A stretch of DNA of 46,751 nucleotides from Paracoccaceae bacterium (GTDB lineage Bacteria > Pseudomonadota > Alphaproteobacteria > Rhodobacterales > Rhodobacteraceae): positions 1-46,751 of the forward strand of contig CANGHD010000008.1 in the NCBI GenBank assembly GCA_947453525.1, read 5' to 3'. Shown here piece by piece: positions 1 through 8,030 of this stretch. Below the pieces are notes generated by a model. That model did no database searches, had not been told where the DNA came from, and saw only the letters and a program-made list of their open reading frames with translations. The position numbers were made by a program, and so were the translations under genes. The first letter of the stretch is position 1. Each line of letters starts with the position of its first letter.

Positions 1-692
1 GAGTGGCCATCGGGCGAGCGTTGCTGGCCAACCCGCAGATATTGCTCATGGATGAACCGCTTGCGGCGCTGGATGACGCCCGCAAGGCCGAGATCCTGCC
101 CTATATCGAGCAGCTGCGCGACAACACCAAGGTGCCGATCCTGTACGTCAGCCACGCGGTCTCCGAGATCGCGCGGCTGGCGGGGGCGGTGGTCTTGTTG
201 CAGGCCGGGCGCGTGGTGCGCAAGGGCACGGTGGCTGAGGTGTTCTCAGACCCCGCAGTGGTGAATGCCATGGGGGTGCGCGAGGCGGGGTCTGTCCTGG
301 CGGCACGGATTGCGGCGCAGGACGAGGACGGGCTGACCCGGCTGGACACCCCGGCCGGGCCGATCTGGCTGCCGCGGATCCAGGGGGCGCTGGGCACACA
401 GGTGCGGGTGCGGATCGCGGCGCAGGACATCATCCTGTCACCTGCCCGGCCTGAAGGGCTTTCGGCGCTGAACATCCTGCCCGCCACGATCACCGCGCTG
501 CGGCTTGGCGGGGGGCCGGGCGCCATCGTGCAGTTGCGGGTGGGCGAGGATCTGATCCTGGCCCGGGTGACCCGGCGTTCCGTGGCGGCCTTGGGTCTGA
601 AGGTTGGCGATCTGGTGTTTGCCGTGTTGAAATCGGTCTCGGTCGCGCCGGGCGACGTGGGCACGCCTCCGGCCGCGGGGCCGCCGGACTGA
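1..692 (+). CDS. modC: ModC, molybdate ABC transporter ATPase (5' truncated)
   Basis: C-terminal part of the ATPase that powers high-affinity molybdate import through ModB. The window opens inside the sequence just after the ABC signature: the first full codons read VAIGRALLANP, followed by Walker B (ILLMDEPLAALDD) and the switch histidine in YVSHAVSEI. From about residue 120 of the visible part comes a MOP/TOBE-type domain (QVRVRIAAQDIILSP, then ALNILPATI and VTRRSVAALGLKVGD). That ATPase-plus-MOP arrangement separates ModC from most other import ATPases. The start codon and Walker A lie outside the window, so codon 3 (GTG) is not a real start. The next gene converges on it. The ABC ATPase assignment is firm; molybdate specificity is inferred from the MOP domain. 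Confidence 0.88.
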   Translation, partial: VAIGRALLANPQILLMDEPLAALDDARKAEILPYIEQLRDNTKVPILYVSHAVSEIARLAGAVVLLQAGRVVRKGTVAEVFSDPAVVNAMGVREAGSVLAARIAAQDEDGLTRLDTPAGPIWLPRIQGALGTQVRVRIAAQDIILSPARPEGLSALNILPATITALRLGGGPGAIVQLRVGEDLILARVTRRSVAALGLKVGDLVFAVLKSVSVAPGDVGTPPAAGPPD

Positions 693-834
693 CGATGGTT
701 AGGGCGGAGGCCCGGCGGGTCGACTGGCTTCAGCTTCGGATATGCGCAACATCCGGCTCTGGCGCAAAGTGTCCGTGACGCCGACGGATCTATCTGCCGA
801 GCCGATGCCGCTGCTGCTGCCGCAACAGCGCCCC

Positions 835-2715
835 TCAGGCGGCGAGGCTTTGGGCGCGCAATTGCGTGGCAATCAATTCGGCAAAGGCAAATCGCAAGTC
901 CTGCAGCAATTCATCCTGAGCGATGCGGAGCAGCGTCATGTGCGTTTCCACCGCCTCATCCATGCGGGCGGGTTGGCGGCTGACATGGGCGGCCAACTGC
1001 AGCATCGCGTCGACCAGCGAGTCACGACGTGCTTCCTCTTGCCCGCCTTTGATCGCCAGACCCGATTCGATGCGGGCCAGACGCTCTGCCAGTTCGGGCG
1101 GAGGGGTCCTTTGCGTTTCCAGAATTTCAGACACCGCTTCCAGCCGCGCATCGACATGCAACAGGGACTGAGACAGGGCGGCAAGACTTTGCCTTTGCGC
1201 AGTCAGGTCCGGAGCCGGATCGGGCCTTTGACCCAGCGCGCTCATCTGTCTGTCAAGGTGCTGCAGCGTTGTGGCCATGGTTTCGCTCCAGGCCTCCACC
1301 CAGTCGGAAAGACCTGTCACGGTATAGGGCTGCGGTGCCGTCTCGATGCGCGTCTCAAGCGCCGCGGACACCAAGTCCAGCCGTTCAATCGCCTCAGATA
1401 GGCCGTTGCCGATGGCCGCAAAGCTTTGGTGTTGCGCGATGAGGTCCAGCACCGGGACAGGCCTTTGATCAAACGCGATGATCCGTTCGACCACGTCTTG
1501 CAGCATGGCTGCGGTGGATTCGGCCCATTCGTCCACCCGAGTGCAAAGAACGGTCAGGATGTCAGACTGGGGCGCGGCGGCATCGGACTGGCCCCGCGCA
1601 TCCATCGCCTCGGACACCAGTTCAAGCCGGTCCATCGCGCGGGAAATGGTGGTTCCGAACTCTGCGAGGCTTTGATGTTGCGCGGTGAGGTCGAGAACCG
1701 GCGCCGGCTGCTGGGCAAGGCGGGCGATCTGGTCGGTCAACCCTGACAAGGCCTTGGCATGGCTGCTGTCTTGCAGGCTTTGGATCATGCCCTGCTGCAA
1801 GGCACCCAGCCGCAGGAAAAGCGGCGACCAATCCGGCCCCGCCTCAATACGGGTAGCAAGGCTTTGAAGTGCCGAGCTTATCTCAGTCAGTTCGGGGGTG
1901 TGGCCCTTGTCTTGCAACTGCGATAGCACGTCGGCGGTTTCTTCCAGCCGGGCGGTGGCGCTGCCGACCGAGATCAGGAACCTGGTGAAAGCCTGATGTT
2001 GCGCCGTCAGATCAATCGTGGGTTCTGGCCGGTTGGCCAGATCGTCGACCTTGGCCAGCAGGCTCTCAACCCTCGCGGCGGGGGCGACGAAGGCGGTTGC
2101 GATCTGCGCCGCCACGGCATCAACCGCCATAAGAAGGCTGGACAGATCCGGCGCGGCGGGAGGCGGGAAGGCGGCCTTCAGCCGCTCTTCCAAAGTATCG
2201 ATCGTTTGCGCCAGAAGGGCGGGTTCCACCTTGCGCTGCACCTGCAGCGCCACGGCATCAAGCTTTTCGATCAGCAACTGCAACAGCGCGGCAGTCTCGG
2301 CCGGGGTGGGGGTGTCCTCTTCGGGCGGAGCAGCACGGTCTTGCATGGCGAATTCGATGGCGTCGAGCCGGTCTGCGATCTGCTCACGCCCGGTCTGGTC
2401 GGCGATCATCTGGTCAAGCTTGCGTTCCAGTCGGGCCAGATTGTCCTCCAAAACCGGGGCGGGCTGGGGCGCCGGCAGCGGTTTGAAGGGTTCGGCCACC
2501 GCGGCCAGATCGTCAGGAAGGCCGCCGGGGCAGCGCAGGATGATGGTGCCGTCCGACAGAACTGCGGCAAAGGCCACCTCGCTATGGGCGATCAGTTGCG
2601 TCACATCGGCCTGATACTCCCATAAAAGTGCTGGGTTGCGGATGATATGGGTGCCAAGCTGTCTGGCCATCAGGTCAAGCGAGGCGTCGTTCTTTTGGGG
2701 CATGGCCTTTGTCAT
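835..2715 (-). CDS. 626-aa helical repeat protein of unknown function
   Basis: I do not recognise this protein. Residues 12-65 form a small predicted globular region (LMARQLGTHIIRNPALLWEY, then a strand-rich DGTIILRCPGG). The rest looks almost entirely helical or coiled, with Pro-rich spacers near 80-90 and 130-140. A DLTAQHQ-type heptad recurs near residues 235, 342, 424 (DLIAQHQ) and 503 (DLTAQRQ), each followed by a similar amphipathic stretch ending in ARLE/DRLELVSEA, so the core seems to have grown by duplication of units of about 80-107 residues. No signal peptide or membrane segment is visible. The ATG at 2715 has a weak ribosome site; an ATG at 2703 preceded by AAAGG is a fair alternative. 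A CtrA-like box lies about 95 bases upstream. A cell-envelope or cell-cycle scaffold is a guess. Confidence 0.75.
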   Translation of the reverse strand: MTKAMPQKNDASLDLMARQLGTHIIRNPALLWEYQADVTQLIAHSEVAFAAVLSDGTIILRCPGGLPDDLAAVAEPFKPLPAPQPAPVLEDNLARLERKLDQMIADQTGREQIADRLDAIEFAMQDRAAPPEEDTPTPAETAALLQLLIEKLDAVALQVQRKVEPALLAQTIDTLEERLKAAFPPPAAPDLSSLLMAVDAVAAQIATAFVAPAARVESLLAKVDDLANRPEPTIDLTAQHQAFTRFLISVGSATARLEETADVLSQLQDKGHTPELTEISSALQSLATRIEAGPDWSPLFLRLGALQQGMIQSLQDSSHAKALSGLTDQIARLAQQPAPVLDLTAQHQSLAEFGTTISRAMDRLELVSEAMDARGQSDAAAPQSDILTVLCTRVDEWAESTAAMLQDVVERIIAFDQRPVPVLDLIAQHQSFAAIGNGLSEAIERLDLVSAALETRIETAPQPYTVTGLSDWVEAWSETMATTLQHLDRQMSALGQRPDPAPDLTAQRQSLAALSQSLLHVDARLEAVSEILETQRTPPPELAERLARIESGLAIKGGQEEARRDSLVDAMLQLAAHVSRQPARMDEAVETHMTLLRIAQDELLQDLRFAFAELIATQLRAQSLAA

Positions 2716-3031
2716 CTATCTTGAGGCCCCCACGGGCAGCGGTGTGCCGCCGCCGGTTCGGGCGATTGAAAGCAGAGCATTCGTCTTGGGCAGTTTAGGC
2801 GAATCTGGGTTAAAAGTGCCTTAACCGGTTTGAGATTGTCCGGCCCAAAGCGGCGGGATCGCGCGGAAGATCGGCTCGCTGCAATCTGGATTTCAGGGTC
2901 ATGTCCGGCGCGCGCGTGAAGGGGTGACCCGTTCTTCCGTCCGTTTGGCCACCAAAAGGCCGGCACCCTTCTGGCGGAACGCATCACGCTTGGGCAGGAG
3001 CGAAAGGCAAGGCGGCTTGCGCAAGGTTGAC
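2716..3031. other. Intergenic region upstream of the 626-aa gene
   Basis: About 315 bases without a convincing gene. It carries the CtrA-like box at 2810-2825 and presumably the promoter of the minus-strand 626-aa gene. Open frames crossing it have poor composition and no recognisable domain. Confidence 0.5.
2810..2825. promoter_or_regulatory. CtrA-like binding box (TTAA-N7-TTAAC)
   Basis: The sequence TTAAAAGTGCCTTAAC fits the alphaproteobacterial CtrA consensus of two TTAA half-sites separated by seven bases. It lies about 95 bases upstream of the minus-strand 626-aa gene. A second pair of TTAA elements near 3181-3191 has only three bases between them and does not fit. The match is seen directly; CtrA binding is inference. 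Confidence 0.45.
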
Positions 3032-3166
3032 ATGTGGGACGTGGACGACGGAACGCACATTCGCTTGCTGCAGTTTGGAGAAATTGTCGAAGCCCGGGAC
3101 ATATCCAGTTTTATCAACATCTTCTGTCACGATGGCTGCGTGATGATCCAGCCTTTGCGCCCTTGA
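3032..3166 (+). CDS. Possible 44-aa small protein
   Basis: A short frame beginning ATG at 3032 with AAGG about 7 bases upstream. It encodes a balanced acidic/hydrophobic sequence starting MWDVDDGTHIRLLQFGEIVE and ending in an aromatic and Cys-containing tail (INIFCHDGCVMIQPL). Its composition is more protein-like than the surrounding shadow frames, but it matches no family I know, so it could be spurious. Confidence 0.3.
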   Translation: MWDVDDGTHIRLLQFGEIVEARDISSFINIFCHDGCVMIQPLRP

Positions 3167-3501
3167 GGGGCGACCTTGTTAACCCTTAAGCAACCGACCC
3201 TGTGCCTAATCCGCTGAGCGGATGCGGGGAGCCCCGAGGCATGGCGGATCGACACTTGCGAATGGTTTCAAAGGCAAGCCCCGCGCGGTTCGGCGCTGAT
3301 CTGGAGTGCAACGGTGGTGGCGCGGTCGCGGCGGCGGGGGGCGACCTCTCGCCGGTCGGCCATGGCGGGCGGCTGACCCGCCGCTGGGCGGGGGTTCTCT
3401 TGGGCGATGTTCTGTCGACAAGCCTTTGGCAAAGCGGAGCATCCGGTTTCATGGTTGCGTTCACGGACATTTCTCAGGCGGGTTGAGGAGCAGGCTTCAG
3501 C
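3167..3501. other. Intergenic region, no clear gene
   Basis: About 335 bases. A 94-codon plus-strand frame (3202-3486) ends just before the next gene, but its residue pattern is low-complexity Gly/Ala/Arg and I do not trust it. Apart from AT-rich TTAACCCTTAA at 3181-3191, nothing regulatory is recognised. Confidence 0.4.
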
Positions 3502-4485
3502 ATGATCCACAAAAAGAACTTCCCCAGACGCGGGCAGGTCGCAAGGCAAGCGGAGCGCGCGCATTTTATGGACATCCGGCGGTCGAGGCGGGCCAAGAGC
3601 GGGAAGCCCATGACGCCCGAGGCGATCGGTTGCGACGGAGGGGATGTGACGACCGATCCGGTCGCGACCACGGACGAGCCGGTGGCGACCGGCCTGCCGG
3701 ATATGGCGCAGGTGACAGCCGCCAGCGAGCCGGTCCGTGCCGTGACGGCGACGCGCTTTGCCAAGAGCCAGCCCGAGGGCATCGATCAGGTGGCTTTGAT
3801 GAACCGGTTGGAGAATGCTTTGCCCAAGGCGGGGGCCGATCCGCCTTTGCTGCTTGTCAAACCGGTCGAGCGGACGGCGCCCAAGCAAATCCAAGCCGCC
3901 AAGCCCGGTGCGGCAGGGATGGCGACGGAGCCCGAGGCGCAAGAGGACGCCTGTGCCTTCACGGCTGCGGGGACGCCCGGCGTTCCGGCGGTGTGCCGCG
4001 CGCGGCCCCCTGATCTGGCAGGGGGTTCGAGGCCCCCGGCACCGGGCGGCGCGGATGATCTACCCCCGCCGGTGGTCGTGAAAACAGCGGCCGCGGTTCC
4101 GGTTGAACCACGTTCCGTGGACGATGCCCCGGCCTCGGCCTGCATGGCGCGGCGCGATGATCAGGCGCAAGCTGTCGCCACCGAGCCCTGGTCTGGGCCC
4201 TGGTCTGGGCCCTCGCCCTTGACGCCAGCGCGCCGCGCCGTGTCTGCCGGGTCTGTCATCCTGACGGAGGCGATTCCCGCCATTCCGGACACCGACCTGT
4301 GCAGCCTGCCGGGGGTGGGCCCCGGTCTGCTCTGGATGCTGCAGCAATGCGGCATCCACGCGCTGGAGGATCTGGCGCGGAGCGAAGCGGCGGTATTGTC
4401 TCTCAGGCTTGGCCCCGTCGGTCAAATCCTGACTGTGGACATCTGGCTTGATCATGCCCGCAAAAGCCGTGTTGGTCAGCGATAG
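3502..4485 (+). CDS. Low-complexity protein with C-terminal helix-hairpin-helix-like domain
   Basis: A 327-aa protein. About residues 1-255 are Ala/Pro/Asp-rich and probably disordered, with a basic N terminus (IHKKNFPRRGQ, then DIRRSRRAKSGK). Residues about 265-320 form a compact domain beginning DTDLCSLPGVGPGLLWMLQQ, whose LPGVGPGL plus LEDLARSEAAVL pattern resembles the helix-hairpin-helix fold seen in DNA- or nucleotide-associated proteins and DUF4332-like domains. A 12-base tandem duplication (ccctggtctggg) near 4185-4210 encodes a repeated WSGP. The ATG at 3502 follows GGAG at about 11 bases; the ATG at 3568 is an alternative. It converges with the creatininase operon. Nucleic-acid association is inference from the hairpin motif only. 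Confidence 0.6.
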   Translation: MIHKKNFPRRGQVARQAERAHFMDIRRSRRAKSGKPMTPEAIGCDGGDVTTDPVATTDEPVATGLPDMAQVTAASEPVRAVTATRFAKSQPEGIDQVALMNRLENALPKAGADPPLLLVKPVERTAPKQIQAAKPGAAGMATEPEAQEDACAFTAAGTPGVPAVCRARPPDLAGGSRPPAPGGADDLPPPVVVKTAAAVPVEPRSVDDAPASACMARRDDQAQAVATEPWSGPWSGPSPLTPARRAVSAGSVILTEAIPAIPDTDLCSLPGVGPGLLWMLQQCGIHALEDLARSEAAVLSLRLGPVGQILTVDIWLDHARKSRVGQR

Positions 4486-4607
4486 CGGGGCGGCGGTCAT
4501 GACCGGCCAAGCCTTGTCGCGTCGTCTTTGCCGAAGGACAGCGGTGCCCTAACGGCACATGACCTTGCGTGGTGGCGCGGCGCCGGATTCCGACGCCCTG
4601 CCGTGCC

Positions 4608-5408
4608 TCAGGCCGGAAAAAGCGGGTTCACCGGGTGAAAGCTGGAAATATCCTGCGCCTTGACCTTGTGCAGGAAGCCGATCACGTCGGCCACGCATTT
4701 TTCGGCCTGCAGCGCGCCTTTTTCGGCGGTTGCCAGATGCGCCTCGCCCACCACGCCGGCGGGGTTCAGGTCCGAGGCGATCCAGCCATAGGCCACCGGG
4801 CCGATCGGCGAAATCGCCGAGGTTTCGGCGCTGGAGCGGAAATCCCGTGCGGCGGACATGTCGACGGTTTCGGGCGCGAAATGCAGGATCATCGAGGTTT
4901 CGGCATCGCCGCCGTGGATGCCGAAGCGGTTTTCCTGATCGGAATAGAGCGCCTCGGGGGCGCCGAAGGCCCCCCAGCCGAGGCGGGTGACGAACATGCC
5001 CGCCCGGACGCGAAGCTCGCGGCTGACGATGGAGATCAGGTCGACGTTGCCGCCATGGCTGTTGAGGATGACCATCTTGCGCACCCCGGCGCGGGCGACG
5101 GACAGGCCGATCTCGACCCAGAGCTTCAGCGCGGTCTCGGCGGTCAGGGTGATGGTGCCGGCGGCCCAGAGATGCTCGTTCGACTTGCCGACGGCCTGCA
5201 CGGGCAGGATGCGCAGGTCGAGGTCGTCGGGGCAGCGCAGTTTCAGCAGGGCCAGCAGGCCTTCGTTGATGATGGTGTCAGTGCCGACGGGCAGGTGCGG
5301 GCCATGCTGCTCGATCGCGGCGGTGGGCAGGATGGCGATGGTGGTCGCAGGGTCGATGGCGGCAAACTCGGGGGCACGGTATTGCGCCCAGTCCATGCGT
5401 CGGGTCAT
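4608..5408 (-). CDS. Creatininase-family amidohydrolase
   Basis: A 266-aa member of the creatininase superfamily, metal-dependent hydrolases that open cyclic amides or remove formyl and related groups. The metal-site pattern is visible: E33, H35 and D44 in AIEQHGPHLPVGTD, then NSHGGN, and an H/E pair in GIHGGDAETSMIL. Length is typical. The ATG at 5408 overlaps the stop of the upstream reductase gene by ATGA, so I prefer it to the longer frame reaching 5639. It is the last gene of the operon. Relatives include creatininase, MftE and the formylamide hydrolase ArfB, so the substrate cannot be read from sequence. With the deaminase-like enzyme upstream, ring opening or amide hydrolysis of a heterocycle is the likely role. 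Confidence 0.87.
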   Translation of the reverse strand: MTRRMDWAQYRAPEFAAIDPATTIAILPTAAIEQHGPHLPVGTDTIINEGLLALLKLRCPDDLDLRILPVQAVGKSNEHLWAAGTITLTAETALKLWVEIGLSVARAGVRKMVILNSHGGNVDLISIVSRELRVRAGMFVTRLGWGAFGAPEALYSDQENRFGIHGGDAETSMILHFAPETVDMSAARDFRSSAETSAISPIGPVAYGWIASDLNPAGVVGEAHLATAEKGALQAEKCVADVIGFLHKVKAQDISSFHPVNPLFPA

Positions 5409-6052
5409 TCTGCCGCCTCCGTTCGGTGTTGTGGGGCGGGCAGGGGAACGGCCCGACCGATCAGCTTGTCCATCTGCCCCGCCACCCGCGCCAAATGCTT
5501 CTGACGGCTGGCCGGGGTTGAGGAATCCATGAGGTAATGCGCAGCAAAGGCGCGGCGATGTCTGGGTTTCAACAAAGCCCCCAGGCCGCGCTGCAACATG
5601 CGCTTGCCCGGCGCGCCGACGAAGGTGGTCAGCCACCAACTGGCGCCGCAGGTGGTGAAGACGCCGAGGCGGGTGATATGCTGCAGGCCGGGTTGGATCG
5701 TCTCGCCGACGGCCTTGGGCATGTGAAATGCCATGTCAGGCAGAAGCACGCGGTCCAGCCAGCCTTTCAGCATGGCGGGCAGGCCGTACCACCATGTCGG
5801 ATAAACGAAGATCAGCGTATCGCACCATTCGACATCGCCGCAATGCGCCTCGACCGGTGCACGGTTGGCGGGTGCGGAAAGATAGCCTGCCAGTTCCGGG
5901 CCGGTCAGAACGGGCTGAAACCCTTCGGCATAAAGATCGCGCAGCCGCACTTCGCACCCGGAGGCGTTCAGTTTGGCCAGCACCAGATCGCGGACGGCGG
6001 CGGTGAAGCTGGTGGGCGAGGGGTGGCAATGAACGACGAGTGCCCGCATCAA
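5405..6052 (-). CDS. NAD(P)H oxidoreductase, flavodoxin-2 fold (first of two)
   Basis: A 215-aa flavoprotein of the MdaB/KefF/NQO type (Flavodoxin_2), which reduces quinones or other acceptors using NAD(P)H. It starts MRALVVHCHPSPTSFT, the usual first strand and flavin phosphate loop. It has DLYAEGFQPVLTGPE near residue 40 and the diagnostic YPTWWYGLPAMLKGWLDRV near 85. It overlaps its neighbours at both ends by ATGA (5405-5408 and 6049-6052), so translation is probably coupled. It is a diverged relative of the next gene, probably a local duplication. Supply of reduced flavin or recycling of an acceptor for the operon's FAD oxidase is plausible but inferred. Confidence 0.87.
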   Translation of the reverse strand: MMRALVVHCHPSPTSFTAAVRDLVLAKLNASGCEVRLRDLYAEGFQPVLTGPELAGYLSAPANRAPVEAHCGDVEWCDTLIFVYPTWWYGLPAMLKGWLDRVLLPDMAFHMPKAVGETIQPGLQHITRLGVFTTCGASWWLTTFVGAPGKRMLQRGLGALLKPRHRRAFAAHYLMDSSTPASRQKHLARVAGQMDKLIGRAVPLPAPQHRTEAAE

Positions 6053-6630
6053 AGCCGCTCCATCGCGTGACCCACGCGGGTCAGGAAGGCCGTGCGGGCG
6101 GCGGCGCTCGCGGTGTTCATGTCATAGAGGGCGAGGTATCTGGTCGGCGCCACCTGCGCCACAAAGCGCAAGCTGCGGGTGACGATCTTGCGCGGAGGAT
6201 CCCCGGCGAGGAAGGCGCGCAGGCGGGTGCCGCCATAGGTGGTGACGGCGGCGAGTTTCTTGATGTTGGTCAAGGCCGGGGCGACCTTGCCGCCGTCCAG
6301 ATGGAAAGAGACGCCGGGCAGGAAGACGCGGTCGAAATAACCTTTCAGAATGGCGGGATAGCCGAAATTCCAGACCGGAAATGACAGGATCAGCGCATCC
6401 ACAGCGCGCAGGCGGTCGACATAAGACTGCACAGCGCTTTGGTTGGTGGCGGCGTCGTGATAGGCGCGGCGCTCTTGCGGGGAGAGGACCGGGTTGAAGC
6501 CCTCGGCATAAAGGTCGCAGTCGTCGACCTGCCAACCCCGGCCGGTCAGCGTGTCCACCACCCGGCTATGCAAGGCAGCGGCGAAGCTTTCACCGCAGGG
6601 ATGGGCATAGAGCACCAGCGCCTTGGTCAT
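6049..6630 (-). CDS. NAD(P)H oxidoreductase, flavodoxin-2 fold (second of two)
   Basis: A 193-aa paralogue of the preceding protein. It shares the opening ALVLYAHPCGESF, the DLYAEGFNPVLSPQE segment and the flavin/dimer motif FPVWNFGYPAILKGYFDRV. The ATG at 6630 is chosen because it overlaps the stop of the upstream FAD oxidase by ATGA and starts directly on the first strand; the nine extra residues of the longer frame are not family-like. The active-site aromatic pairs differ between the copies (WWYG against WNFG), which suggests different substrates. No membrane or export signal is visible, so it should be cytoplasmic. Confidence 0.86.
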   Translation of the reverse strand: MTKALVLYAHPCGESFAAALHSRVVDTLTGRGWQVDDCDLYAEGFNPVLSPQERRAYHDAATNQSAVQSYVDRLRAVDALILSFPVWNFGYPAILKGYFDRVFLPGVSFHLDGGKVAPALTNIKKLAAVTTYGGTRLRAFLAGDPPRKIVTRSLRFVAQVAPTRYLALYDMNTASAAARTAFLTRVGHAMERL

Positions 6631-8030
6631 TCTGCCGCCTTCATCATCCCCGGCCATGCGTATTTCGCTGTGTAGGCCCAGTCGGGAGAATGCCAGCCGA
6701 TCATCTTGCCGGGGTTCAGAAGGCCCTTGGGGTCAGCTTCGCGCTTGAAGTTCAACTGAACGTCGTCGACTTGCTGGCGGCCGCCTTCCTCCAGCGTGTA
6801 GCGGTGCGGGTTGAAAATCGGCGCGCCCATGGCTTCGTGGAGGCCCACGATCTGATCCAGCCGCGCCTCGGTGGAGTATTTCACCAAGGACAGGCCGCCC
6901 ATGGCGACACGGCCGTTCTGACGGGTGACCTCGACATGCTGCAGCACTTCGGGTGAGAGCAGTGCGCGGATCTGTTCGACAAGGCCAACGGGGTCGTCGG
7001 TGCCGTAGCCCACCTGCAGATAGGTGATGGAGGGATCGACCTTCAGCGCCCGCAAGGTGGTGTGGTTCCAGCCGTATTCGAAGATGCGTCCGGGATCGCG
7101 CGCCCATTGCGTCTGGTCGGAGCGGTAGATGACCGTGGCGCCGGGATTGCGGGCGGTGAAGGTCTCGAAGGCCCCCCAGGCTTGCGGGGCGACCATGAAG
7201 GTGCCTGTGGCAAGGCCCGCAGCGACATAGGGCGAGATGCGCTGAAAGTAGTCTTGCGTGATGGGGGCCTCGAACAGGGTGGCGAGTTTGATCAGGATGC
7301 CGTCTTGGGCCGCCAGATCGTAGCCAAAGCGCAGGGCTGTGGGGAAATCGGGGAAGGTCATGATGACGCCTACCCAGTCATAGGCGGGGGCGAGCGGGAT
7401 CTCGATTTCGGTGATGATGCCATTGGTGCCATAGGCGTGGCTCACGCGGTGGAGTTCCTCGCCGGTGAATTCCAGGGCGCGGGGTTCGGCCTCCATCGTC
7501 AGCACGCGCAGGCGGATGATGTTGCCAAGGTCGCGCAGGCCGCCCCAGCGGACCGACCCCACGCCACCAGAACCGCCCGCGATGAAGCCGCCGATCGTGG
7601 CGGTTGCCCAGGTCGAGGAGAACATGCGCAGTTCCTGATTGGAATGCGCGATGGTGGCGGCGTCGATGTCCTTCAGCAGGCAGCCGGGTTCCACGATGGC
7701 GCGTCCCGGGGCGATCTGCTTGACGCGGTTCATCTTGTGCAAATGCAGGATGCAACCCCCTGCCAACGGCATGGCCTGACCGTAGTTGCCGGTGCCGGCC
7801 CCCCGCACGGTGACGGGGACGTCGTGGGCGTGGCAGGTTTTCAGGACCTCGATTACCTCGGCCTCGGTTTTGGGCGTGACGACGAAATCGGCGCTGACAT
7901 GGTCGAGGGCGGCTTTGAGAACCGGCGAATACCAGAAGAAATCCCGGCTTTTGGCTTTGACCGAGACCGGGTTGGTGTCGATCTCCAGATGCTGAAGTGC
8001 GGCCTTGGCGGCCTCGATTTGGCTGGTCAT
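6627..8030 (-). CDS. FAD-binding oxidase/dehydrogenase, VAO (GlcD-like) family
   Basis: A 467-aa flavoprotein of the vanillyl-alcohol-oxidase fold. Residues about 45-215 form the FAD-binding half: FVVTPKTEAEVIEVLKTC, then the pyrophosphate loop VTVRGAGTGNYGQAMPLAGG, IVEPGCLLKDID and TIGGFIAGGSGGVGSVRWG. The C-terminal substrate half ends with the family-typical FKREADPKGLLNPGKMIGW. No second domain or Fe-S cysteines are seen, so it is a single-subunit enzyme rather than a GlcDEF complex. It overlaps both neighbours by ATGA. The family oxidises alcohols, hydroxy acids, phenols or C-N bonds; here it is likely the oxidative step on the imported compound. The substrate cannot be told from sequence. 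Confidence 0.88.
   Translation of the reverse strand: MTSQIEAAKAALQHLEIDTNPVSVKAKSRDFFWYSPVLKAALDHVSADFVVTPKTEAEVIEVLKTCHAHDVPVTVRGAGTGNYGQAMPLAGGCILHLHKMNRVKQIAPGRAIVEPGCLLKDIDAATIAHSNQELRMFSSTWATATIGGFIAGGSGGVGSVRWGGLRDLGNIIRLRVLTMEAEPRALEFTGEELHRVSHAYGTNGIITEIEIPLAPAYDWVGVIMTFPDFPTALRFGYDLAAQDGILIKLATLFEAPITQDYFQRISPYVAAGLATGTFMVAPQAWGAFETFTARNPGATVIYRSDQTQWARDPGRIFEYGWNHTTLRALKVDPSITYLQVGYGTDDPVGLVEQIRALLSPEVLQHVEVTRQNGRVAMGGLSLVKYSTEARLDQIVGLHEAMGAPIFNPHRYTLEEGGRQQVDDVQLNFKREADPKGLLNPGKMIGWHSPDWAYTAKYAWPGMMKAAE

Noticed and set aside
3178-3195. Second CtrA site (TTAACCCTTAA)
   Set aside because: The half-sites are only three bases apart instead of seven, and no well-supported gene starts nearby.
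3202-3486. 94-codon plus-strand frame just upstream of the helix-hairpin-helix gene
   Set aside because: Low-complexity Gly/Ala/Arg composition, no family resemblance and overlapping long frames on the other strand, so probably spurious.
4535-4556. Terminator between the helix-hairpin-helix gene and the creatininase gene
   Set aside because: Only a 5-base stem (GTGCC/GGCAC) without a T-run.
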